Of a stretch of 6,061 bases of DNA, positions 1-6,061 are shown piece after piece. The DNA is from Actinomycetota bacterium. Lineage in GTDB: Bacteria; Actinomycetota; Actinomycetes; Mycobacteriales; Jatrophihabitantaceae. Under the pieces are notes generated by a model that saw nothing but the letters and a program-made list of their open reading frames with translations, ran no database searches and was not told the origin of the DNA. The position numbers and the translations under genes were made by a program. Every line of letters starts with the position of its first letter. The stretch's first letter is position 1. Location: assembly GCA_019241805.1 (NCBI GenBank), contig JAFAWL010000385.1:1-6061 (forward strand), in the 5' to 3' direction.

Positions 1-886
1 GTACGCGGCGCCGCATGTTGATGCTGTCGACTTCGCGCAGGAAGGTCAGCGCATGATTGGCGCCAAGTTCGCCGGCGCGGGCCATGAAGGCCCGGATGTC
101 CTTGGGCAGGCAGCCACCACCGAAGCCGAGACCGGCGTGCAGGAAGCGGCCGCCGATGCGCGGGTCGTGCGCCAGCGCCTCGGCCAGCTTGGTCACATCG
201 GCACCGGTCGCCTCGCAGACCTCGGCCATCGCGTTGATGAACGAGATCTTCGTAGCCAGGAATGAATTCGCGGCTACCTTGACCAATTCGGCGGTCGCGA
301 AATCGGTCGTGATAAGCGGCACCCCGGTGTCGAGGATCGGCTTGTATGCCTGGACGAGCGCGGCCACGCCGCCCTCGCCCTCGGCGCCGATCACGATGCG
401 GTCCGGACGCAGTGTGTCCTCGACCGCGAATCCCTCACGCAGGAACTCGGGGTTCCAGACGAGGTCGCCGCCAGCGGCACGGACCTGTTCCTGCAGACGC
501 ACCGCGGTGCCCGAGGGCACCGTCGATTTGCCGACGACGACACTGCCGCTGGGCAGCGCGGCGCACAGCGATTGGAACGCCGCGTTGACGTAGGTCATGT
601 CGGCCGCGTACTCGCCCTTTTTCTGGGGCGTACCGACGCAGACGAAATGCACGGTGCCGAACGAGGCGAGATCGTCGAAGGTCGAGGTGAAACGAAGCCG
701 GCCGGACGCCAATTGTTCACCGAGCAGGCTGTCGAGCCCGGGTTCGAAGAATGGCACCTCGCCCCGCTGCAACGTGGCGATCTTTTGCTGGTCGACGTCG
801 AACCCGACGACGTCGTGACCGAGCGAGGCCATGGCGGCCGCATGGGTGGCCCCGAGATACCCGGTGCCTATGACTGTGAGCTGCAC
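1..886 (-). CDS. ugd: UDP-glucose 6-dehydrogenase, N-terminal 295 residues (cut by window edge)
   Basis: This cytoplasmic enzyme oxidises UDP-glucose to UDP-glucuronate with two NAD+, feeding acidic envelope polysaccharides. Visible with the GTG at 886 as residue 1: a Rossmann fold with GTGYLG (residues 7-12) and an acidic residue after the second strand (D30), CVGTP, then STVPSGT, then NPEFLREG (E147 is the likely active-site acid), K203 and N207 in the central helix region, and the catalytic-cysteine motif FGGGCLPKD (255-263, C259). These positions match family numbering (Cys near 260, Lys near 204) almost exactly. The family is usually about 430-450 aa, so roughly the last third, the C-terminal UDP-binding domain, lies beyond the left edge. 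Start choice: a GGAGG sits 6 bases before the GTG at 886; an in-frame GTG at 892 abuts it and is too close. It lies 130 bases after galE on the same strand. GDP-mannose or UDP-ManNAc dehydrogenases share the fold, but the motif set fits UDP-glucose best; exact substrate is inferred. Confidence 0.95.
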   Translation of the reverse strand, partial: MQLTVIGTGYLGATHAAAMASLGHDVVGFDVDQQKIATLQRGEVPFFEPGLDSLLGEQLASGRLRFTSTFDDLASFGTVHFVCVGTPQKKGEYAADMTYVNAAFQSLCAALPSGSVVVGKSTVPSGTAVRLQEQVRAAGGDLVWNPEFLREGFAVEDTLRPDRIVIGAEGEGGVAALVQAYKPILDTGVPLITTDFATAELVKVAANSFLATKISFINAMAEVCEATGADVTKLAEALAHDPRIGGRFLHAGLGFGGGCLPKDIRAFMARAGELGANHALTFLREVDSINMRRRV

Positions 887-892
887 GCCCAC

Positions 893-897
893 CCTCC
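893..897 (-). promoter_or_regulatory. Ribosome binding site deciding the ugd start
   Basis: The minus strand reads ACTGGAGG directly followed by GTGGGCGTG. GGAGG at 897-893 is 6 bases from the second GTG (886), an ideal spacing, and touches the first GTG (892), which is unusable. The start at 886 also gives MQLTVIGTGYLG, with the first beta strand at the very N terminus as is usual for this family. Confidence 0.7.
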
Positions 898-934
898 AGT
901 TCGCCAACTGCCTCTGATCACTTGCGATCCCCAC

Positions 935-946
935 CCGAAGCTTCGG
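935..946. repeat. 12-base perfect palindrome upstream of ugd
   Basis: CCGAAGCTTCGG reads the same on both strands. It lies 49 bases before the ugd start codon. With one bulged base the pairing can be lengthened by three (CAC at 932-934 with GTG at 946-948). It has almost no loop, so a DNA-binding site for a dimeric regulator is at least as plausible as an RNA hairpin; no U-tract follows on the minus strand. Function unknown. Confidence 0.35.
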
Positions 947-1016
947 TGCCGGAAGGCCTCGGCAGTCGAATCAGGGAAAAGTCCGTCGAATTCGGGTCTG
1001 GACAGTCTACGGGTGG

Positions 1017-2003
1017 TCAGCTCGCACCGCGCGTCGACGCCAAGTGATGTTGCCAAGCAGACCACGCGCTGGCGACCATCTCGTCCAGGCCGGCCGACGC
1101 GTGCCAGTCGAGGTCGCGCCCTATCCGCTCGACCCGCCCCACGATCCGGGCCGGGTCGCCGGGACGACGAGCCTTGATCTCCGGCGTGAACTCGATACCG
1201 GTGATCCGGCGCATCGAATCGAGAATCTCGAAAACGCTGGACCCGACGCCACGTCCGACGTTGTACACCGCAGCGCACCGCTGACCGCCGTCAAGCCGTT
1301 GCGCAATAGCCAAATGGGCGTCGGCAACGTCGACCACGTGCACGTAGTCGCGCACACAACTGCCGTCCGGAGTCGGATAGTCCGCGCCGTTGACGACCGG
1401 TGTTGCTCCGTCGGTAAGGGCCCTGAGCACTTTCGGGAACAAGTTGTGCGGACTGTGGTCGGCGAGCTCCGGAGTTCCGGAGCCGACCACGTTGAAATAG
1501 CGCAGTGATGTCTGTCGCAGCTCCGGGCGAATGCGAGCCAGATCACGAAGCAACCATTCGCTGATCGTCTTGCTCTCCCCGTACGGGCTTTCCGGGCGGG
1601 GCGGCTCGTCCTCGTCGACGATTTCGGCCGCGGGTGTGCCGTACCAAGAGGCGCTGGAGGACAGCAGCAGCCGATCAATACCTCGATCGACAACCGATTC
1701 GAGCAATACCTGCATTCCCAAAACGTTCTCGCGATAGAAACGCAATGGTTCCTGCACCGAAACCCCGGCGTACTTCAATGCCGCCAGATGCACGACGCCG
1801 TGCACCGCGTGCGCATCCATAGTCGCTCGCACCGCGTCGCCGTCGGTGACCGAGGCCTCGACGAACGAAACGTCGGTCGGAACGAAGTCGCGGTAGCCGG
1901 TGGACAAGTTGTCGAGCACCACCACGTCGAGGCCGGCGCAGCGGAACGCGCGCACGACGTGCGAACCGATGTAACCGGCGCCGCCGGTGATCAGCCATGA
2001 CAT
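1017..2003 (-). CDS. galE: UDP-glucose 4-epimerase, GalE type
   Basis: This 328-aa NAD-dependent short-chain dehydrogenase (extended family) interconverts UDP-glucose and UDP-galactose in the cytoplasm; UDP-galactose serves galactose use and galactan or other envelope glycans. Visible: GGAGYIG nucleotide loop (residues 7-13), D31 at the end of strand 2, LAALKYAG (K77 matching the E. coli Lys84 region), SSSASWYG with S117, the catalytic pair Y141 and K145 in YGESK (24 residues after S117, against 25 in E. coli), YFNVVG with N171, and RRPGDPA (279-285) near the C terminus. Length agrees with E. coli GalE (338 aa). Start: ATG at 2003 puts the glycine loop right at the N terminus, as expected; an in-frame GTG at 2033 would add ten residues before the first strand and is less likely. 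The ribosome site is modest, AAAGGG only 3 bases before ATG. It follows mfd by 69 bases and may be cotranscribed. Activity on N-acetylated sugars cannot be excluded. Confidence 0.93.
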   Translation of the reverse strand: MSWLITGGAGYIGSHVVRAFRCAGLDVVVLDNLSTGYRDFVPTDVSFVEASVTDGDAVRATMDAHAVHGVVHLAALKYAGVSVQEPLRFYRENVLGMQVLLESVVDRGIDRLLLSSSASWYGTPAAEIVDEDEPPRPESPYGESKTISEWLLRDLARIRPELRQTSLRYFNVVGSGTPELADHSPHNLFPKVLRALTDGATPVVNGADYPTPDGSCVRDYVHVVDVADAHLAIAQRLDGGQRCAAVYNVGRGVGSSVFEILDSMRRITGIEFTPEIKARRPGDPARIVGRVERIGRDLDWHASAGLDEMVASAWSAWQHHLASTRGAS

Positions 2004-2072
2004 GCACCCTTTGTAGCAAGTGCGGCCTGACACCGCCTGATCAGCCGGGTGGTATCGGCTGTAGGCAGGAGC

Positions 2073-5000
2073 TCAAGCCGACACCGGGGCCGGAACGACG
2101 TCATCAATGACCTTGACGCACCAGTCGACCAAGGCGACGTCGCGCATAGGCTCACCGCCGAACTTCGCGACTGTCGGGTTGCCGCGGCCGTCGAGGACGA
2201 CCTTCGGTCGCGGCACGGACATCGTCGAAACGGCCGGCTTATAGATCGCCTTGTCATAGACGCGCGCGAGCCGCAGCTGAGCGGATTCGGGCAGATCGAC
2301 CGGCGAGAAGCGCACCGTGTTGCCCTGCAACGACACTTCACTGACTCCACGCGTGCGGCAGTGGACCCGGAAACGGGCCATCGCGAGCAGGTTCTGCACC
2401 GGATCGGGCAACGGACCGAAGCGGTCGATCAGTTCGTCGCGCACCGCATCCACCGCCTCGTTCGTCGTCGCCGCCGCCAACGACCGATACGCCTCGAGCC
2501 GAAGCCGTTCGCCGGGCAGATACTCGACCGGCAGGTTGGCATCGACCGGCAGATCGACCTTCACCTCGCTGAACTCGCTCTCGGCCTCGCCCCGGAAGTC
2601 GGCGACCGCCTCGCCGACCAAGCGTACGTAGAGGTCGAACCCGACCCCGGCGATATGTCCGGCCTGCTCGCCACCGAGTAGATTTCCAGCCCCGCGGATC
2701 TCGAGGTCCTTCATGGCTACGGCCATGCCGGCGCCCAGTTCGGTGTGTTGGGCGATGGTGGCCAGCCGGTCGTAGGCCGTCTCCGTCAGCGGTTTCTCGG
2801 GCGGATAGAGGAAATACGCGTAGCCGCGTTCACGGGCCCGCCCCACCCGGCCCCGTAACTGGTGCAGCTGCGATAAACCGAACAGGTCGGCCCGCTCGAC
2901 GATGAGGGTGTTGGCGTTCGGGATATCGAGGCCGGATTCGACGATCGTCGTCGAGACGAGAACGTCGTACTTCTTGTCCCAGAACCCGAGCATGATCTGC
3001 TCGAGCGCGTCCTCGCTCATCTGGCCGTGACCGACCGCGATGCGGGCTTCGGGAACGATCTCGGCCAGGCGCGCGGCCGCCCGATTTATCGATTCGACCC
3101 GATTGTGGATGTAGAACACCTGCCCGTCGCGCAGGAGTTCGCGGCGGATCGCCGCTCCGATCTGCTTCTGGTCATACGCGCCGACGAAGGTCAGGATCGG
3201 GTGCCGGTCCTCGGGCGGTGTCAGGATCGTGGTCATCTCCCGGATACCGGTGAGCGACATCTCCAAGGTGCGCGGGATCGGAGTGGCCGACATCGTGAGC
3301 ACGTCGACCTCGGTACGCAGGGATTTGAGGTATTCCTTGTGCTCGACGCCGAAGCGCTGCTCTTCGTCGACGACGACCAAGCCGAGATCCTTGAACCGCA
3401 CGGTCTGCTGCAGGATCCGGTGCGTGCCGATCACAATGTCGACGGCCCCTTCGGCGATGGCGGCCATCGTGGCATCCGCATCGCGACCATGGGTGAACCG
3501 GGACAGCTCCCGGATCGTCACCGGGAACTGCGCCATGCGTTCGGTGAAGGTCTGCAGGTGCTGGTGGGCCAGCAACGTCGTCGGCACGAGCACGGCCACC
3601 TGCTTGCCGTCCTGCACGGCCTTGAAAGCCGCCCGTACGGCCACCTCGGTCTTGCCGTACCCGACGTCACCGCAGATCACCCGGTCCATCGGCACGGACT
3701 TCTCCATGTCGGCCTTGACCTCGTCGATCGCGGCCAGTTGATCCGGGGTCTCGACGTACGGGAAGGCATCTTCCAGTTCCCGCTGCCAAGGGGTGTCCGG
3801 GCCGAACGCGTGGCCTCGCGTGGCCATCCGGGCGCTGTAGAGGCGAATCAACTCCGCCGCGATCTCACGCACCGCCTTGCGAGCGCGGCCCTTGGTTTTG
3901 GCCCAGTCGGCGCCTCCGAGGCGCGACAGACTCGGTGATTCGCCGCCAACGTACTTCGTCACCTGGTCCAGCGAATCGGTCGGCACGAACAGCCGGTCGC
4001 CGGGTTGGCCCTTCTTGGCCGGCGCGTACTCGATGATCATGTATTCGCGTTCGCCGCCGTTAACCGTGCGACGCACCATCTCGACGTAACGACCCACGCC
4101 GTGCTGTTCGTGGACGACGAAATCGCCCGGCTGCAACAGGATCGGGTCGATCGCGTTGCGCCGCCGGGTGGGCATGCGGCTGGTGTCCTTGGTCAACGAC
4201 CCGCGCTGGCCGGTGAGATCGGCTTCGGAGAGAACAGCCAGTTTCAGCGCGGTCGAGGTGAGCCCGCCCAGAACTCGGCCCGTCGTGACGATCACGATGC
4301 CGGGTTCGAGGACACCGGGTTCGAGCGCGGCGATTCCGGGCGTGAGCCGCGCCGCGATGTCGGCGCCGGCGAGCCGTTCGACCGCCCGGGTTGCGGTGCC
4401 GTGGCCGTCGAAGATGATCGCGACTCGCCATCCCTCGCGAGTCCACTGCCGCAGGTCGGCCACCGCCGCGTCGAGGTCGCCGCGGTATCCACTGACGGCC
4501 TCGAAGGAACTGGTTGCCTCACTCTCGAATCCGAACGGTCCGATGTTCCACCAGGGGAGGTCGTGCTCGAGCGCGGACCGACGGGCGTCTCCCAGCGTCT
4601 GCAGCGACGCCGCGCCGAGGTCGACCGGCGCCACTCCCCCGGCCGCCGCGGCGGCCCACGAGGCATCCAGGAATTCGGCCGAGGTCCGCACGAGGTCTTC
4701 GGCGCGCCCGCGTACCCGTTCCGGGTCGCAGACGAGCACACGCGTGCCCGCCGGGAGCTCCGCGAAGATCAGATCCAGTCGGTCGACCAGCACCGGCGCT
4801 AGCGCCTCCATGCCCTCGACCGCCTCGCCCCGACTGATCGGATCGAGCAGCTCCGCGAGCTCCGGATGATCGGCGAGCAGCGCCGCCGCCCGGTCGCGCA
4901 CTGAGGACGTGAGCAGCAGCTCGCGGCACGGAGGCGCCCACAAACCGTGCTCGGCGACTTCCAGCGAGCGCTGATCGGCGACCTTGAAGTAGCGAATCTC

Positions 5001-5630
5001 CTCGATGTCGTCGCCCCAGAACTCGACGCGCAAAGGATGCTGCTCGGTTGGTGGAAACACGTCGAGGATGCCGCCGCGGACCGCGAAGTCGCCGCGATTT
5101 TCCACGAGGTCGACGCGAGAATACCCGGCCAGGACAAGGGATTCGACGATCCCATCGAGAGCCCGATCAGTGTCGCCGGCACGCAGCGCGACCGGCTCCA
5201 GTTCTCCCAGGCCGGGCACCTGCGGCTGGAGCACCGCGCGTACGGGCGCGATGACGACGCAGAGGGCATCCGTCGTCGGGTCAGCCGGGTCGGGGTGGGC
5301 CAGCCGGCGCAGCACGGCCAGCCGACGGCCGACCGTATCCGCCCGGGGCGAGAGGCGCTCGTGCGGCAACGTCTCCCAACCGGGATAGACGACGACCGAG
5401 TCCGGCGGCAGCAGACAGCGCAGCGCATCGAGCAGCTCGTCGGCCTGCTGCGCACCCGCGGTCACCGCCAGCACCGGGGTCGAGGACTGCCGGGCCATAG
5501 CGGCGATCAGGAACGGGTCGAGGGCAGCCGGGGCGGTGAGCGACTGCTCCACGACTGTTCGCGTCGCCGCGGCCAGGACGGGGTCGCCCGGCGCATCGAG
5601 CATCGCATCGAGCAACCCGGTCAGAGTCAT
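2073..5630 (-). CDS. mfd: Transcription-repair coupling factor Mfd
   Basis: Mfd is a cytoplasmic ATP-driven DNA translocase that pushes RNA polymerase stalled at lesions off the template and recruits UvrA for nucleotide excision repair. The 1185 aa are complete and close to E. coli (1148). Order of parts: a UvrB-like N-terminal module, about 20-300, containing FAVRGGILDVF (R185 in the middle) and lacking a Walker A, as expected for the non-catalytic copy; a poorly conserved linker; the CarD-like RNA polymerase-interacting domain, about 495-590, with VHEQHGVGRY (506-515); the RecG-like motor, with Walker A GDVGYGKTE (K660), DEEQ box (755-758), SAT (781-783) and motif VI QLRGRVGR (924-931); IRGAGNLLG near 980; and the C-terminal TRCF domain, about 1025-1120. 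No frameshift or lost key residue is seen. Start: ATG at 5630 has GGAG 7 bases upstream. One rare TTA codon encodes L925. It stands 101 bases after a surface-protein gene and 69 bases before galE. Confidence 0.98.
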   Translation of the reverse strand: MTLTGLLDAMLDAPGDPVLAAATRTVVEQSLTAPAALDPFLIAAMARQSSTPVLAVTAGAQQADELLDALRCLLPPDSVVVYPGWETLPHERLSPRADTVGRRLAVLRRLAHPDPADPTTDALCVVIAPVRAVLQPQVPGLGELEPVALRAGDTDRALDGIVESLVLAGYSRVDLVENRGDFAVRGGILDVFPPTEQHPLRVEFWGDDIEEIRYFKVADQRSLEVAEHGLWAPPCRELLLTSSVRDRAAALLADHPELAELLDPISRGEAVEGMEALAPVLVDRLDLIFAELPAGTRVLVCDPERVRGRAEDLVRTSAEFLDASWAAAAAGGVAPVDLGAASLQTLGDARRSALEHDLPWWNIGPFGFESEATSSFEAVSGYRGDLDAAVADLRQWTREGWRVAIIFDGHGTATRAVERLAGADIAARLTPGIAALEPGVLEPGIVIVTTGRVLGGLTSTALKLAVLSEADLTGQRGSLTKDTSRMPTRRRNAIDPILLQPGDFVVHEQHGVGRYVEMVRRTVNGGEREYMIIEYAPAKKGQPGDRLFVPTDSLDQVTKYVGGESPSLSRLGGADWAKTKGRARKAVREIAAELIRLYSARMATRGHAFGPDTPWQRELEDAFPYVETPDQLAAIDEVKADMEKSVPMDRVICGDVGYGKTEVAVRAAFKAVQDGKQVAVLVPTTLLAHQHLQTFTERMAQFPVTIRELSRFTHGRDADATMAAIAEGAVDIVIGTHRILQQTVRFKDLGLVVVDEEQRFGVEHKEYLKSLRTEVDVLTMSATPIPRTLEMSLTGIREMTTILTPPEDRHPILTFVGAYDQKQIGAAIRRELLRDGQVFYIHNRVESINRAAARLAEIVPEARIAVGHGQMSEDALEQIMLGFWDKKYDVLVSTTIVESGLDIPNANTLIVERADLFGLSQLHQLRGRVGRARERGYAYFLYPPEKPLTETAYDRLATIAQHTELGAGMAVAMKDLEIRGAGNLLGGEQAGHIAGVGFDLYVRLVGEAVADFRGEAESEFSEVKVDLPVDANLPVEYLPGERLRLEAYRSLAAATTNEAVDAVRDELIDRFGPLPDPVQNLLAMARFRVHCRTRGVSEVSLQGNTVRFSPVDLPESAQLRLARVYDKAIYKPAVSTMSVPRPKVVLDGRGNPTVAKFGGEPMRDVALVDWCVKVIDDVVPAPVSA

Positions 5631-5649
5631 GGCAGGGCTCCAGCGATTT

Positions 5650-5671
5650 CGGGGTAAGAGGGCTTACCCCG
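5650..5671 (-). terminator. 22-base perfect inverted repeat: terminator of the upstream gene or mfd leader hairpin
   Basis: Two 9-base arms (CGGGGTAAG and its exact complement, CTTACCCCG) flank a 4-base spacer, 61 bases after the stop of the surface-protein gene and 20 bases before the mfd ATG. The arm nearest mfd ends 8 bases before its GGAG. As RNA it would form a strong GC-rich stem with a tetraloop, but no U-tract follows (GAAATCG on the minus strand), so it would be a U-less terminator as proposed for actinobacteria. Alternatives are a hairpin in the mfd leader or an operator; the sequence alone does not decide. Confidence 0.45.
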
Positions 5672-5710
5672 GTCCTACGCGGAGAAGGGGGGCTACTTCA
5701 GCGTACGACG

Positions 5711-5728
5711 CGGCCGATCTCGGCCGAT
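5711..5728. repeat. CGGCCGAT direct and inverted repeat after the surface-protein stop
   Basis: CGGCCGAT occurs twice, 10 bases apart (5711-5718 and 5721-5728). The two copies also create an inverted repeat, CGGCCGA facing TCGGCCG across 2 bases (5711-5726). It starts 3 bases past the stop codon of the upstream gene on the minus strand. The loop would be short and no U-tract follows, so a terminator role is weak; it may only be compositional. Confidence 0.3.
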
Positions 5729-5731
5729 TCG

Positions 5732-6061
5732 CTAGTCCGCAGGCTGCTCAGACTGGTTGCTGCGACGACGCGCCGCGCCGAGCACGCCGGCACCGACAGC
5801 CACCGCGGCGGCGCCGACAGCGACTGTCGGCACGATAGGAGTCGACGACCCGGTGAACGCGAGAGCGCCGGACTGAGTCGCCGGCGACGTCGCGGCCGTA
5901 ATTGTGGTCGTCGCGCTGGAGTTCCCCGCCTGGCCTGTCCCGCCGCCTCCACCAGGAACGGTGCCCGCGCCGCCTTCGGTGCCGCCGCCACCTTCGGTGC
6001 CCGCGGCGCCGGCGCCGCTCGCGCCCGTGCTGCCCGTCGAACCCATGTGCCCGGCCGTGCC
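5732..6061 (-). CDS. C-terminal end of a sortase-anchored surface protein (LAFTG sorting signal), start outside window
   Basis: The last 109 residues of an open frame that runs out of the right edge. Seen, numbered from the edge: a Gly/Ser/Thr/Ala-rich, low-complexity stretch (about 1-64) containing a short GTEGGG repeat, then LAFTG (67-71, bases 5849-5863), a hydrophobic segment of about 23 residues (75-97), then RRR (98-100) and a nine-residue polar tail. This is the three-part cell-wall sorting signal: in the known mechanism, sortase cuts between Thr and Gly and links the protein to peptidoglycan. LAxTG is the motif associated with class E sortases in high-GC Gram-positives. The Gly-rich part is probably a wall-spanning stalk. 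An internal ATG at 6046 is not a credible start: there is no good ribosome site and no signal peptide after it, and the frame stays open to the edge. The functional domain is not visible, so the protein's role is unknown. The stop is TAG at 5734-5732. Confidence 0.82.
   Translation of the reverse strand, partial: GTAGHMGSTGSTGASGAGAAGTEGGGGTEGGAGTVPGGGGGTGQAGNSSATTTITAATSPATQSGALAFTGSSTPIVPTVAVGAAAVAVGAGVLGAARRRSNQSEQPAD
5973..6001 (-). repeat. 18-base-period repeat in the Gly-rich stalk
   Basis: CCTTCGGTGCC occurs at 5973-5983 and again at 5991-6001 on the plus strand, an 18-base period. On the coding strand this gives two GTEGG units six residues apart. It looks like a small in-frame duplication of the kind common in stalk regions of surface proteins; such tracts can vary in copy number between strains. 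Confidence 0.5.

Larger units (their letters stand above)
887..1016 (-). other. galE-ugd intergenic region (130 bases)
   Basis: No gene is seen. On the minus strand there is a possible weak -10 element TAGACT at 1011-1006 just after the galE stop, but no convincing -35. A 12-base perfect palindrome sits in the middle (935-946) and the ugd ribosome binding site is at the end. The length is enough for ugd to have its own promoter, but the sequence does not prove one. Confidence 0.4.

Noticed and set aside
53..593. Plus-strand open frames over the first 600 bases
   Set aside because: They are antisense to UDP-glucose 6-dehydrogenase, whose minus-strand frame shows all family motifs. The plus-strand translations are low-complexity Arg/Pro/Ser/Ala-rich.
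2004..2033. Ten-residue N-terminal extension of galE from a GTG at 2033
   Set aside because: The extension precedes the first Rossmann strand, which normally begins at residue 2-3, and the GTG has no better ribosome site than the ATG at 2003.
2042..2061. Possible terminator between mfd and galE (CAGCCG facing CGGCTG across 8 bases, next to the palindrome CTGATCAG at 2037-2044)
   Set aside because: The stem is only 6 base pairs with a loop of 8 and no U-tract follows, so it is too weak to call.
3027..3938. Long plus-strand open frame (303 codons) antisense to mfd, and similar ones at 2049-2681, 4005-4802 and 4947-5657
   Set aside because: They mirror the GC-rich mfd coding sequence, which has a complete, motif-verified reading on the other strand. 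Their translations are rich in Arg, Gly, Asp and His without recognisable domains, as expected for shadow frames.
5696..5731. mfd promoter with -10 TACGCT at 5705-5700
   Set aside because: It fits TANNNT, but the bases about 17 upstream do not resemble a -35, and a six-base match in this composition is weak evidence. I mention it only as context for the palindrome.
5698..5991. Overlapping minus-strand frame of 97 codons across the surface-protein end
   Set aside because: It is an Arg/Ala/Pro-rich alternate frame of the sorting-signal gene and has no ribosome site or domain.

Overview
The window comes from a high-GC actinomycete. Base composition is strongly GC-rich with G/C-ending codons, Mfd has actinobacterial-type sequence, and the right edge carries a cell-wall sorting signal of the LAxTG type that class E sortases use in actinobacteria. 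I cannot place the genus. All four genes lie on the minus strand, so the transcribed order runs from the right edge to the left edge.

Layout, in transcription order: (1) 6061-5732, the C-terminal 109 residues of an exported, Gly/Ser/Thr-rich protein ending in LAFTG, a hydrophobic segment and an RRR tail; its start is outside the window. (2) A 101-base gap with a repeat just after the stop and a clean 22-base palindrome in front of the next gene. (3) 5630-2073, a complete mfd (transcription-repair coupling factor, 1185 aa) with UvrB-like, RNA polymerase-binding, RecG-like motor and C-terminal TRCF regions. (4) A 69-base gap without a convincing promoter. (5) 2003-1017, a complete galE-type UDP-glucose 4-epimerase (328 aa). 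(6) A 130-base gap with a 12-base palindrome. (7) 886-1, the first 295 residues of UDP-glucose 6-dehydrogenase, cut by the left edge.

The epimerase and the dehydrogenase both act on UDP-glucose, giving UDP-galactose and UDP-glucuronate, so together they probably supply precursors for envelope polysaccharide. mfd is a housekeeping repair gene whose link to them seems to be position only. The sorted surface protein is a separate unit.

The window reads as ordinary chromosome. I found no mobile element, CRISPR array, RNA gene or defence system, and no evidence of a new biological system. The points most worth checking are the mfd leader palindrome, the identity of the truncated surface protein, and the placement of nucleotide-sugar genes directly after mfd.
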